A DNA stretch of 39,006 nucleotides from Clostridiales bacterium (lineage in GTDB: Bacteria > Bacillota > Clostridia > Christensenellales > QAND01): assembly GCA_015056185.1 (NCBI GenBank), contig SVGV01000004.1, positions 1-39,006 on the forward strand. Reading direction: 5' to 3'. Made by a program: the position numbers and the translations under genes. Shown here piece by piece: positions 1-7,264 of this stretch. The notes beneath the pieces were generated by a model, which saw only the letters and a program-made list of their open reading frames with translations, was not told the origin of the DNA and did no database searches. Within the stretch, counting starts at the first letter, position 1. Each line of letters begins with the position of its first letter.

Positions 1-243
1 TACATAGCGGATGCCTTCTGCGCTGCCAAGGGCGCTGGGGTTGCGGCCGATCTCCTCACTGTGGCGAAGATCCATGGCGGTGGTGATTCCCATGGCTTTT
101 AAATGGGCAATGCCCTTTTCATCCGTCTTTAACGGGGCATCGCTGCGCAAAAGCACGCCGGGGCGGGTGTATTTGCCATCCATGGCGGGGTAGCCGCCAA
201 GATCCCTGGTGTTCATGGTGGAAAACTCGATATAGCGCTTCAT
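1..243 (-). CDS. Protein-tyrosine phosphatase, IphP/SIW14-like family (C-terminus beyond window)
   Basis: The first 81 codons are visible, starting at ATG 243 behind GAGG with a 6-nt gap; the rest lies left of position 1. Residues 11-19 (NTRDLGGYP), 33-37 (RSDAP) and 58-60 (DLR) are the N-terminal signature of bacterial IphP-like protein-tyrosine/serine phosphatases (Y_phosphatase3). These are cytoplasmic enzymes that remove phosphate through a Cys in a later HCxxGKDRTG loop. That loop is outside the window, so activity cannot be judged. The gene is separated from the neighbouring NYN gene by a rho-independent terminator, so it is probably its own transcription unit. Family assignment is confident; the substrate is unknown. 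Confidence 0.85.
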   Translation of the reverse strand, partial: MKRYIEFSTMNTRDLGGYPAMDGKYTRPGVLLRSDAPLKTDEKGIAHLKAMGITTAMDLRHSEEIGRNPSALGSAEGIRYV

Positions 244-353
244 ATGTTACCTCAAATATTCAGATGCAGTGCATCCTGTGATCCCGTTTAGCCTAAGGCC
301 ATAGCCCCTATAGTGCCAAAGTTCGCCATGAAAGGCAAGGGGTTTTCCGGAAA

Positions 354-386
354 TGAAAAAGCAGGAGGGGGTTCCTCCTGCTTTTG
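354..386 (-). terminator. Rho-independent terminator of the NYN/LOTUS gene
   Basis: An 8-bp stem GCAGGAGG/CCTCCTGC (361-381) ends in TTTTT when read on the minus strand. It lies 22 nt past the stop codon of the gene ending at 403. The plus-strand side also ends in TTTT, so it may act in both directions. Confidence 0.85.
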
Positions 387-402
387 CCAATTTGGCGGAT
401 CT

Positions 403-1377
403 TCAGCCATCCTCACTCAGACGAGCCACCCGGTTGCCCGATTGGTTTTCGCCCACGCTGAGCCCCTCGATGCTCTCCACAAAGCGGGTCATGGTGGCGT
501 AGCCGTAATCCTTTACATAAAAATGCTCAAACTGCTCGGAAAGGCGGCGGCCTAAGGTTTCGATGCGCATGCCACCCTTGCCGTTCTGCCGCACCAATTC
601 CAGGGCAGCGGCATCCAATTCCGCCTTGGGGATGCGGTTATCCCTTAAACGCACGGTGACGGCGCTGTTGGTTTTGATGAGCTCAAAGGCGCTCATCTCC
701 TCCAAAAACTTGCTCAGTGAACTATAGCCGTAGTTGCGGACGTCGAAATCGGAATACTTCTTTACCAGGCGGCTGCCCAGCTCGCCCAGGCCGGTGGGGC
801 GGTCCTTATCATCGTTTTCCTGGATGATAGCGGTGATATCCCCCTCCAGCACCCTCTGGTGGATGAGCCCGCCCATGCCGGATTTGGGCGCAGCCTGCTT
901 GGTGCTGCCGCCCTTGCGGGGTGCGGGACGCTCTTCCTCCCCTTGCTCAATGAGGACCTCCAGCGTGGTAAACACACTGCAGGCAGCGCGGAAGGCACGT
1001 GGGGTCTTTTCCTCCCCCATGCCGATGACCTCCATGCCGCTTTCACGCAGACGCCCGGCCAGGCGGGTGAAATCACTATCGCTGGAGACGATGCAGAAAC
1101 CGTTTACATTGCCGGTATAGAGGATATCCATGGCATCGATGATGAGGGCGCTGTCCGTAGCGTTTTTGCCCACGGTATTCTGGAACTGCTGAATGGGCAT
1201 GATGGAGTTTTCCAAGAGCTCCTTCTTCCACTTGGCGGTCTGGGCTTTGGTCCAGTCGCCATAGATGCGCTTGATGGTGACGGCGCCGTATTTCGTCATC
1301 TCGCCTAAGATGCTGCTGATGTATTTGGCCGAGATGTTTTCGGAATCGATGAGCACCGCAAATCGTTTTTCTTCCAT
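403..1377 (-). CDS. NYN-domain ribonuclease-like protein with two C-terminal OST-HTH (LOTUS) domains
   Basis: 324 residues. Residues 1-145 form an NYN (PIN-like) nuclease fold, with the acidic residues expected for metal binding: D11 in LIDSEN, D75, D81 and D84 in the DSALIIDAMD block, and D100/D102 in SSDSDF. After a basic, low-complexity linker (about 146-175) come two repeats that fit OST-HTH/LOTUS domains (about 178-245 and 253-320), each with an NYGY/DYGY-type motif before a hydrophobic helix. LOTUS domains bind RNA or protein partners; NYN domains cut RNA. The role is therefore inferred to be RNA processing or decay in the cytoplasm. The start is ATG 1377 with AAGGAG 6 nt upstream. A TTGTAA-17-TAAGAT promoter sits just upstream, so it can be expressed apart from the PHP gene. 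Confidence 0.85.
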   Translation of the reverse strand: MEEKRFAVLIDSENISAKYISSILGEMTKYGAVTIKRIYGDWTKAQTAKWKKELLENSIMPIQQFQNTVGKNATDSALIIDAMDILYTGNVNGFCIVSSDSDFTRLAGRLRESGMEVIGMGEEKTPRAFRAACSVFTTLEVLIEQGEEERPAPRKGGSTKQAAPKSGMGGLIHQRVLEGDITAIIQENDDKDRPTGLGELGSRLVKKYSDFDVRNYGYSSLSKFLEEMSAFELIKTNSAVTVRLRDNRIPKAELDAAALELVRQNGKGGMRIETLGRRLSEQFEHFYVKDYGYATMTRFVESIEGLSVGENQSGNRVARLSEDG

Positions 1378-1405
1378 AATAACTCCTTAGGGGGTTGATG
1401 GTCCT

Positions 1406-1434
1406 ATCTTACCAAAGGATGGCGGATTTTACAA
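1406..1434 (-). promoter_or_regulatory. Promoter of the NYN/LOTUS gene
   Basis: On the minus strand, TTGTAA (1434-1429), a 17-nt spacer and TAAGAT (1411-1406). A TTTGG just upstream makes an extended -10. The -35 box lies over the stop codon of the PHP gene. Confidence 0.55.
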
Positions 1435-2322
1435 AAGGCCGTAGCGTTTCAGGCTTTCTTCCATCTCAAAAAGAGGGATGGTGCAGCCCGTTTGGCCCAG
1501 GGCGATGGCGGGCTTGACCTTGCCGTGGTAATCGCTGCCGCAGGTGATGAGGAGATCCATCTCCTTGCCCTTTTGCAAAAAGTATTGTGTAGCAGCGGCA
1601 TCGTGGTAGCTGCTGAAGGCCTCTACCCCCATAATGCCCTCTTTTACCAGTTCATCAAACAATTCGTACCGGCCCTTTAGATTATTGCCCGGGTGGGCCA
1701 GCACCGGCACCCCGCCGTGGCGTTTGATGAGGCTTAACGCCTCATCAAGGGTGGGCAGGGGGCCGGATTCCGTATAGCAGGGTTTGCCCTGAGAGAAGAA
1801 ATCCCAATAAAAGGCCACAAGGGGGTTGACGCTCCGCTCACCGCCGGGGCGGTAGGGTTTTAATAATGGGTGGTCCTTGTATTCCTCTTTACTGAGCAGC
1901 ACCTCGGCAAAAAGCTCGCCGGTGTAGGTGCCGTGGAAGGCGTAGGGGTCCAGATCCTCCCGGGTCAGATGGAAGCCTAAGGCGTTCATCAAAACGATCT
2001 TTTCCTGGGCGGTGGCACGGCCCCTGTCTAAAAACATCTCTTCCCAATCGAACCAATCCCGGTGGGTGTGGTCGATGCCGTAGGCCAGCACATGGAGGTT
2101 CACCCCTTTGTAGGCGCAGTCCACCTCCATGCAGGGGATGCAGGTAATGCCGATTTTATCAGCTTCGTCCACCGCATCGGCCACGGCGGTGATGGCATCG
2201 TGGTCCGCCACGGCCATGACCTTCAGCCCGGCGGCCTTTGCCATGCGCACCAGCTCACGGGGCTCATAGGTACCGTCATTGCTATGGGAAGAATGGATAT
2301 GCAGATCGATGGGGTAGATCAT
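1429..2322 (-). CDS. PHP-domain metal-dependent phosphoesterase (TrpH/YciV-like)
   Basis: 297 residues, the usual length for stand-alone PHP phosphoesterases. Metal ligands are visible: H8 and H10 in DLHIHSSHS, D16, D40 and H41 in VADHDAI, E66 in MEVDC, H77 in LHVLAY, HPGN near residue 208, and GSDYHG near 265. Characterised relatives (YciV/RNase AM, TrpH-like) hydrolyse nucleoside 3',5'-bisphosphates or short 5'-RNA ends in the cytoplasm. That activity is inferred for this protein. The start ATG 2322 has AAGGAG upstream. It follows the acidic unknown gene by 20 nt and probably shares the promoter at 4025-4053. A neighbouring NYN/LOTUS gene fits a loose nucleic-acid-turnover theme. Confidence 0.88.
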   Translation of the reverse strand: MIYPIDLHIHSSHSNDGTYEPRELVRMAKAAGLKVMAVADHDAITAVADAVDEADKIGITCIPCMEVDCAYKGVNLHVLAYGIDHTHRDWFDWEEMFLDRGRATAQEKIVLMNALGFHLTREDLDPYAFHGTYTGELFAEVLLSKEEYKDHPLLKPYRPGGERSVNPLVAFYWDFFSQGKPCYTESGPLPTLDEALSLIKRHGGVPVLAHPGNNLKGRYELFDELVKEGIMGVEAFSSYHDAAATQYFLQKGKEMDLLITCGSDYHGKVKPAIALGQTGCTIPLFEMEESLKRYGLL

Positions 2323-2342
2323 AGGTTCTTTCTCCTTATTGG

Positions 2343-2990
2343 TTAGTGGCGGTGAATCTCCGGGCTTCCGCCCCGTTCACATCCCCAGGCGTGGTGTTTG
2401 CCATAGTACCAACGGCCGTAGCGGTAGCCGTAATGGGGCGGACAACCGGCGCAGTTACCATCACATTTGCCATGGTCAAAACTGTTTGAAGATGTGCTCT
2501 TCTCCGTTTTCTTTTTGCTCCGGCCCCGATCATGGGGGAGCTTCCCTCCTAAAATCAGCAAAAGCAGGCCCAACAGTCCTCCATTGGTATGCTTTTTCTT
2601 CCGTGTCTTTGTTTGCACAGCGAGGGCAGCATCCTCCTCTTCTTCCGCTTCCACAAACCGGCCATGGATGGGGCTATCCTCCGATAAGTTCGGCCAAAGC
2701 TCATCATACAGTTCCTGCGTCCATTGGCCATGGGCGGTAGAAACGACCTGATCATATACGTCCCCCGTCAGGCACAGCATCATCTCCAATGCTTGCTCAG
2801 GGGTAAAACGCACGCCGTATTTCAGGGCACGCCTGACAAGACGGTTGGCAGGCACTTCTTCCAGCTCCTGGACGACCTCGGCCACTTCTTCCGAACAATC
2901 CGGATCAAACTCCGTTATACTGGAAATACGGCTGGTGCGGGTGCTTTCCGCCCAATCGTAAAACCCGTCATAATACTCATCCCACGTCAT
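2343..2990 (-). CDS. Unknown acidic protein with a hydrophobic segment and a Gly/Tyr/His/Cys-rich tail
   Basis: 215 residues from the chosen ATG at 2990. This start overlaps the last 14 nt of the C_GCAxxG_C_C gene and suggests translational coupling; a longer reading (start 3122) would run deep into that neighbour. The protein has an acidic N-terminal half beginning MTWDEYYDGFYDW, then a run of Glu (EAEEEEDAAL). A basic KTRKKKH stretch precedes a short hydrophobic segment (GGLLGLLLLILGG, about residue 140-152), and the tail is rich in Gly, Tyr, His and Cys (HGKCDGNCAGCPPHYGY). The basic residues before the hydrophobic segment would suit a single membrane anchor, and the tail could bind metal. 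I do not recognise a characterised family. Confidence 0.65.
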   Translation of the reverse strand: MTWDEYYDGFYDWAESTRTSRISSITEFDPDCSEEVAEVVQELEEVPANRLVRRALKYGVRFTPEQALEMMLCLTGDVYDQVVSTAHGQWTQELYDELWPNLSEDSPIHGRFVEAEEEEDAALAVQTKTRKKKHTNGGLLGLLLLILGGKLPHDRGRSKKKTEKSTSSNSFDHGKCDGNCAGCPPHYGYRYGRWYYGKHHAWGCERGGSPEIHRH

Positions 2991-3444
2991 GGTGTGTCTC
3001 AAAAGAATGGGCTGAGATGTAAGCTTCCACCAATCCTGCCGCCATGGCCACAAGGTTGGGGCAGGGGCGGCTTGCATAATATTCCGCCGTCCGTTTACTG
3101 GGGGTGGAAGCGGCGGCTTCACCTAACAGATCCCGGCAGATGAGGCTGCCTGCGTTATTGGTAAACTCCGCTGCCAGGGTGCGGACGTCTGCATAGAGTT
3201 GGGCTTTTAAGGCATCATCGGTGGGGGAATCGTAGCCGTAGAGCCGCCCCAGCACCAAAAGGGCACCGGTAAAGGCGCCGCAGGTCTCCCTCAAACAGCC
3301 CATCCCCCCGCCAAAGGGGGATGCCAAACGGGCGGCGGCGGATTCATCCATGCCCATGAGATCACAAAACGCCATGGCCACCGATTGGGCGCAGTTATAG
3401 CCCATATAAAAATACTGTTTTGCTTGTTTGCTCCTTGTTAACAT
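2977..3444 (-). CDS. C_GCAxxG_C_C family protein (probable redox or metal protein)
   Basis: 155 residues from ATG 3444, chosen because TAAGGAG lies 5-10 nt upstream; a longer reading would overlap the P-loop gene. Cysteines match the C_GCAxxG_C_C family: C18 in GYNCAQSV, the GCLRETCGAFTGAL block (Cys-Gly-Ala-x-x-Gly), then SLICRDLLG and RPCPNLV near the C-terminus. The family is common in anaerobes and assumed to act in redox or metal chemistry, but its biochemical role is not established. It is the second gene of a four-gene operon, 10 nt after the P-loop gene. Confidence 0.88.
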   Translation of the reverse strand: MLTRSKQAKQYFYMGYNCAQSVAMAFCDLMGMDESAAARLASPFGGGMGCLRETCGAFTGALLVLGRLYGYDSPTDDALKAQLYADVRTLAAEFTNNAGSLICRDLLGEAAASTPSKRTAEYYASRPCPNLVAMAAGLVEAYISAHSFETHHDVG

Positions 3445-3454
3445 GGTTTGCTCC

Positions 3455-3994
3455 TTATTCCAGTTCCAACAGGGCCAGCACACCCTTTATAATGGCATCG
3501 ATATCGTATGTTCCGTCTATCTCATAAACGGGGATGCCGCAAAAAACGCAGTCCTCGTAAAAGCCCTTGCTGCAGTTGATGAGGCGCTCAAGATCCACCT
3601 CATCACAAATGCGCTGTTCAATGACGTTGGCATAGCGGGTAATGTCATCCGCATGGGTGCGCAGGTAATCTTCGCTCATGGTCAAAAACACGCTTTTGAT
3701 GTGGGGCAGGTACTCCTGTGTGAAGCTCTTTTGCCATTCCGCCGGGATGTAGCACCCCTCTAAAATGAGGTTCTGCCCGTTTTCCACCACGGTTTTGATG
3801 AGTTCCGTCATAAAGGGCCACATCTCATAGCGCAGGGCGTAATCCTCGGTGACGCTATGCTTAAGCATCCCCGTGCGGATCATGCCCATTTTAATGTGAT
3901 CCTGGCTGATGTAGGGGATGGAGAGCCGTTCCATGAGTTTTTGCGCAGCAAGGGTCTTACCCACATGGCTGCTTCCGCCCAGTAAGATGACCAT
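3455..3994 (-). CDS. P-loop NTPase, small-molecule kinase-like (AAA_33 / 2-phosphoglycerate-kinase-like)
   Basis: 179 residues. A Walker A loop GGSSHVGKT occupies residues 6-14 at the very N-terminus, the layout of nucleoside/small-molecule kinases and zeta-toxin-like kinases. DHIKMGM after beta-2 resembles the acceptor-binding region. GCYIPAEW near residue 90 follows a predicted strand with Glu (LILEGC) that could be a Walker B-type segment. No lid or substrate motif is clear, so the acceptor is unknown. ATG 3994 has GGAGGGG upstream and a near-consensus promoter. It is the first gene of the operon running down to 1429. Confidence 0.75.
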   Translation of the reverse strand: MVILLGGSSHVGKTLAAQKLMERLSIPYISQDHIKMGMIRTGMLKHSVTEDYALRYEMWPFMTELIKTVVENGQNLILEGCYIPAEWQKSFTQEYLPHIKSVFLTMSEDYLRTHADDITRYANVIEQRICDEVDLERLINCSKGFYEDCVFCGIPVYEIDGTYDIDAIIKGVLALLELE

Positions 3995-4024
3995 GTTTTC
4001 CCCTCCTTGCTATTCGTTAATTGA

Positions 4025-4053
4025 ATTATACCTTTATAAACAGGTGCTGGCAA
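4025..4053 (-). promoter_or_regulatory. Near-consensus SigA promoter for the operon 3994-1429
   Basis: Minus strand TTGCCA (4053-4048), 17-nt spacer, TATAAT (4030-4025). It begins just past the terminator of the preceding gene and sits about 30 nt above the start codon at 3994. Confidence 0.85.
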
Positions 4054-4054
4054 A

Positions 4055-4085
4055 CAAAAACAGACGCCGCAGCGTCTGTTTTTTC
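4055..4085 (-). terminator. Rho-independent terminator of the unknown gene 4088-5248
   Basis: Stem CAGACGC/GCGTCTG (4061-4067 with 4072-4078) around a CGCA loop, flanked by A and T runs on both sides. It starts 3 nt after the stop codon. The same stem is reused in the terminator at 5288-5317. Confidence 0.9.
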
Positions 4086-4087
4086 CA

Positions 4088-5248
4088 TTATACCGCAGGC
4101 AGGTAGTAAACCTTACCCTCCCGGGCGATGAGCTGCACTTCCTCCCGGAACAGGTCCTTTTCTTCCAGCTTTTCTGTTACGGCAAAGCCCTCTTTTTGCT
4201 GTGCAATGGCTGCAAGGGTTTCTTCCCTCACAGGGCAGAACATGGCGTTGCCGTCAAAGATGGCCACCACGCTGAAGATGGCCCCTTCGATCCCCTCCCG
4301 CTTTCGGGCCTTCTTTTCGGGATCGATGGAGAATTTGCCCTGCTGGACCAGGTGCCATTCCTTTAACCCATTGTGTATGTTTTGCACCGACCGGGCATAT
4401 TCCGGCAAGGCGATGGAACATTGTTCTTTTGAGATGGTGCCAAGGGACAGGGCAAATTTCAATTCGGCCATTTTCGTCAGCATAAGCATCAGGCTGTGCT
4501 GATAACCCAGCCACTTTTGTGCTTCCTGCAAAGCTTTTTCGTATTCTTCAAAACTATTATAGGGCTGTTCTATGATGCCCTGCAAAGAAAGATTGGCATG
4601 GCCCAGCAGTTTGGTGCATTCCAGCCTTAAGTGGTCCAGCCGGGCCAGCTGGATCTTGCGCTGTTCTTCCTCTTCCAAGATCTCCATCTGGAAGCGGCTC
4701 AGGCCTTGGACTTCCACCAGCAGTGCATACACATTGCTTTGGTACTGGTTATCCTGAAACTGGGCAATACGGGAGATCCCCTCGTTGATCTCTCTCAGCT
4801 GCTGATCAAGCTGTGCCATGTAGTATTGCCCAACCACCATAGCGCCCAAGTTCATCACAGAAGAAACGGCGCTGGCTGCAGCGGCTGATTTGGTATCAAC
4901 CTGAACCAACTGAGCGTGGCCTTCGATATACTGTTTTCCACGAAAGAAACCACGAAACGCCCCCGGCATGGTTGCAGATTTTACGAGTGTTTTGCCCGGT
5001 GGAAGAATTGCATCATACAAAACCTTGCTCCCAAGCTGTGCAGTCTTTGCAGAGGCCGTAGCCGAAAACAGCGCAGGTACCGCCATAGAGATCCGGGCCA
5101 ATACGGTAGGCTCGGTGATCTCCACCATTTGCCTGCCCTTTATAGCCAACTCAAAGGGGATCTCCTCCACCATAAGGGGAGCCGGCTGTTCTGTCGCATC
5201 CGCTGCGGGCAAATTCTCCTTCTTTTTAGAGAACAGTTTTTCAAACAA
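4088..5248 (-). CDS. Unknown protein with glycine/alanine-rich hydrophobic centre and long helical C-terminal half
   Basis: I chose TTG 5248 as the start (386 residues). GGAGGTG lies exactly 6 nt upstream, while an in-frame GTG at 5287 has no ribosome site and abuts the upstream terminator. The N-terminal region is Lys/Glu-rich (FSKKKENLPAADAT). The middle holds small-residue, hydrophobic segments (AAAASAVSSVMNLGAMVVG) that could touch or insert in a membrane. A long heptad-like helical stretch follows (QLDQQLREINEGISRIAQF onwards, then LEEEEQRKIQLARL). I recognise no catalytic motif or characterised family. It is a monocistronic unit between two terminators. A membrane-associated coiled-coil protein is an inference only. 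Confidence 0.65.
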   Translation of the reverse strand: MFEKLFSKKKENLPAADATEQPAPLMVEEIPFELAIKGRQMVEITEPTVLARISMAVPALFSATASAKTAQLGSKVLYDAILPPGKTLVKSATMPGAFRGFFRGKQYIEGHAQLVQVDTKSAAAASAVSSVMNLGAMVVGQYYMAQLDQQLREINEGISRIAQFQDNQYQSNVYALLVEVQGLSRFQMEILEEEEQRKIQLARLDHLRLECTKLLGHANLSLQGIIEQPYNSFEEYEKALQEAQKWLGYQHSLMLMLTKMAELKFALSLGTISKEQCSIALPEYARSVQNIHNGLKEWHLVQQGKFSIDPEKKARKREGIEGAIFSVVAIFDGNAMFCPVREETLAAIAQQKEGFAVTEKLEEKDLFREEVQLIAREGKVYYLPAV

Positions 5249-5287
5249 TTCTAACACCTCCGCATCAGCATAGGTAAATTTTAACAC

Positions 5288-5318
5288 AAAAACAGACGCC
5301 TCTGGGCGTCTGTTTTTG
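5288..5318 (-). terminator. Rho-independent terminator of nudC
   Basis: Stem CAGACGCC/GGCGTCTG (5293-5300 with 5305-5312), TCTG loop, A run before and T run after. It lies just past the nudC stop at 5325. Confidence 0.9.
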
Positions 5319-5324
5319 ATCGGG

Positions 5325-6182
5325 TTATTTTTCTTTGCCTTCTTTAAAGAGGCGCATCAGGTGGTTGGTGAGGCTGTATTCCGTGGGCTGAAGGACGATA
5401 TCCTCCCGTTTTGTCCAGGCGGCGTATTTTAATTCGTTTTCATCCATACGGATGGCGCCGTCGCCGTCCACCTCGCAGTAGAAGCCCATGAGGATATCCG
5501 CCGCGGTGCCCCAGGGCTGGGATGCCACATAGCGGATGTTCTTCACCTTTAAGCCCACTTCCTCCATGACTTCCCTTTTAACGGTCTCTTCCACCGTTTC
5601 GCCGATCTCGGTAAAGCCGGCGATAAGGGCATTGGTGGCGCCGGGGCGCTGGTACCGGGTGATGATGATCTCATCGCCCCTTGTCACCCCGATGATCACC
5701 GCGGGGTTGATGCGGGGGTATACCTTTTTGCCGCAGGCGGTGCATACCATGGCCCGCTCTTTTCCATCATGCTCCATGGCGGCGCCGCAGCAGCCGCAAA
5801 AACGGCTTTGGCTGTACCAGGTCAGCAGATGGTAGGCGGTAAACAGGGCATACATGGATTCCATGGGGTAGTGCTCACTGCGGCGCATCTGGGCGAAGGC
5901 GTAAAACTCATAGCCTTCGGTGCCGCCTGTTAAAAGCTCCCCTTCCACCATCTGGGCGTCCAGGGCGAAAAAGGCGGTGTCATCCACCTTAATCAGGTAA
6001 AAGAGGTCCTTTTTGCTCTCCTGGGGCAGATCCCCTACCGTGGGGAAGGTGATGTTCTTCTCACCATCCACCTTTAACAGGTATTCGCTGCCGCGGAACA
6101 GGATGACGGCATCCGTATCCTTTGCCACGGCACCGGGGATGAACTGATTATGAAGCTTGTGGGGGGCGATATCCTGGATCAT
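5325..6182 (-). CDS. nudC: NAD+ diphosphatase / NAD-cap decapping Nudix hydrolase NudC
   Basis: 285 residues. A four-cysteine zinc ribbon (C129, C131 or C132, C147, C150) leads into a Nudix domain. The full Nudix box spans residues 189-211: G189, E195, REVMEEVGL at 203-211. SQPW at 221-224 is the NudC-specific motif after the box, although the following residues are GTAADI instead of the usual FPxSLM. NudC hydrolyses NAD(H) to NMN and AMP and removes NAD caps from RNA, in the cytoplasm. The start ATG 6182 has GAGGAA upstream. It follows the glycan gene cluster by about 70 nt without a visible terminator in between, so some read-through is possible; no functional link is implied. Confidence 0.93.
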   Translation of the reverse strand: MIQDIAPHKLHNQFIPGAVAKDTDAVILFRGSEYLLKVDGEKNITFPTVGDLPQESKKDLFYLIKVDDTAFFALDAQMVEGELLTGGTEGYEFYAFAQMRRSEHYPMESMYALFTAYHLLTWYSQSRFCGCCGAAMEHDGKERAMVCTACGKKVYPRINPAVIIGVTRGDEIIITRYQRPGATNALIAGFTEIGETVEETVKREVMEEVGLKVKNIRYVASQPWGTAADILMGFYCEVDGDGAIRMDENELKYAAWTKREDIVLQPTEYSLTNHLMRLFKEGKEK

Positions 6183-6250
6183 GATTGATGTTCCTCACTT
6201 ATCATCTAAAGCGATTTTGCGTTATCTTTTGAGCCGGTGTTTGCAATGCA

Positions 6251-7264
6251 TCAGCGTTCTTTACTGAAGATCCGGATGACGAGGCCCTTCAGCCCAAGGA
6301 TCAGCAGCAGAGCGTAGATCCGCGCCCGTTTGGAGTTGCGCCGAAGGCCAACAGCCCGAGCCGCCTTTTTCAGAGTCTTGTCGTTTAAGATCTCATCGCA
6401 GTCCTTTTTAAACTGAGCCTCATCGGCAAGGGCGGCGTTATGCAGGGCGATCAAGGAACGCTGGATCAACATGGCCTGAATGCGTTCTTTCACTTCCTTC
6501 GTCTGCGGGAGCTTTTCGTTCAGCTCAGAGAAGATCGTAAGGCACATGGGCCAGTAGTTGGGCAGATAGCTCTTCGTGATGGAGGTTTCGGTATAAACGT
6601 AGTGGTACAGATAATCCTCCGCTAAAAGCACCAGGCGCTTCGCCTGAAAATGGACCTGCACCCACAACAGGTAATCCTCACCGCGCTTTACCTTGCGGGT
6701 GAACCGCAGGCCCGATTCTTCCATGAAAGATCGGCGTACCAGGCGCAGAGAGGAATAGGGCGGGATCCTGCCTTTTGTATTGTCATCGATGAAGTCAAGG
6801 GCAAGCTCCTTGCACCCTTGTTCATCGTAAACGCCGCTGGGCCGGGCATAAACATGGGGCGTCAAAACATCCCCCTTTTCATCCCAGTAGCTGCACAAAA
6901 CAAGATCAGCATCTTCTTTGGCGGCGGCATCTGCCATGCGCTGCAGCATGTTCGCTTCCACATAGTCATCGGAATCCACAAACAGCACGTAATCCCCCGA
7001 TGCCATATCCAGGCCCCGGTTGCGGGCTGCGGAAGGGCCTGCGTTTTCCTGGGTGTAAACGCAGATGCGCTGATCCTTTTTCGCATATTCGTTGCAGATC
7101 TCAAGGGAATGGTCTTTGGAGCCATCGTTTACAAGGATGAGTTCAAAATTCCCATAGGTCTGCGCACAAAGGCTATCCAGGCAGCGTCTCAGGGTTTGTT
7201 CAGCATTATAGACCGGAACGATCACCGAAAGTTTCAGCTGTTTTGATGAGGCATCCTGCATCAT
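6251..7264 (-). CDS. Family 2 glycosyltransferase (GT-A fold)
   Basis: 337 residues. The N-terminal GT-A domain shows the usual blocks: LSVIVPVYNAE (12-22), VNDGSKD (45-51), AARNRGL (79-85) and the metal-binding DSDD (97-100). The basic C-terminal tail with a hydrophobic segment (LLLILGLKGLVIRI) suggests membrane association at the inner face. Such enzymes transfer a sugar from a nucleotide donor to a lipid-linked acceptor. It is the last gene of the glycan locus, overlapping the ligase/polymerase gene by 4 nt (ATGA), and it is the only ordinary glycosyltransferase there. Together with the PglC-type enzyme this implies a short repeat unit, unless other transferases are encoded elsewhere. Donor and acceptor are unknown. 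Confidence 0.93.
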   Translation of the reverse strand: MMQDASSKQLKLSVIVPVYNAEQTLRRCLDSLCAQTYGNFELILVNDGSKDHSLEICNEYAKKDQRICVYTQENAGPSAARNRGLDMASGDYVLFVDSDDYVEANMLQRMADAAAKEDADLVLCSYWDEKGDVLTPHVYARPSGVYDEQGCKELALDFIDDNTKGRIPPYSSLRLVRRSFMEESGLRFTRKVKRGEDYLLWVQVHFQAKRLVLLAEDYLYHYVYTETSITKSYLPNYWPMCLTIFSELNEKLPQTKEVKERIQAMLIQRSLIALHNAALADEAQFKKDCDEILNDKTLKKAARAVGLRRNSKRARIYALLLILGLKGLVIRIFSKER

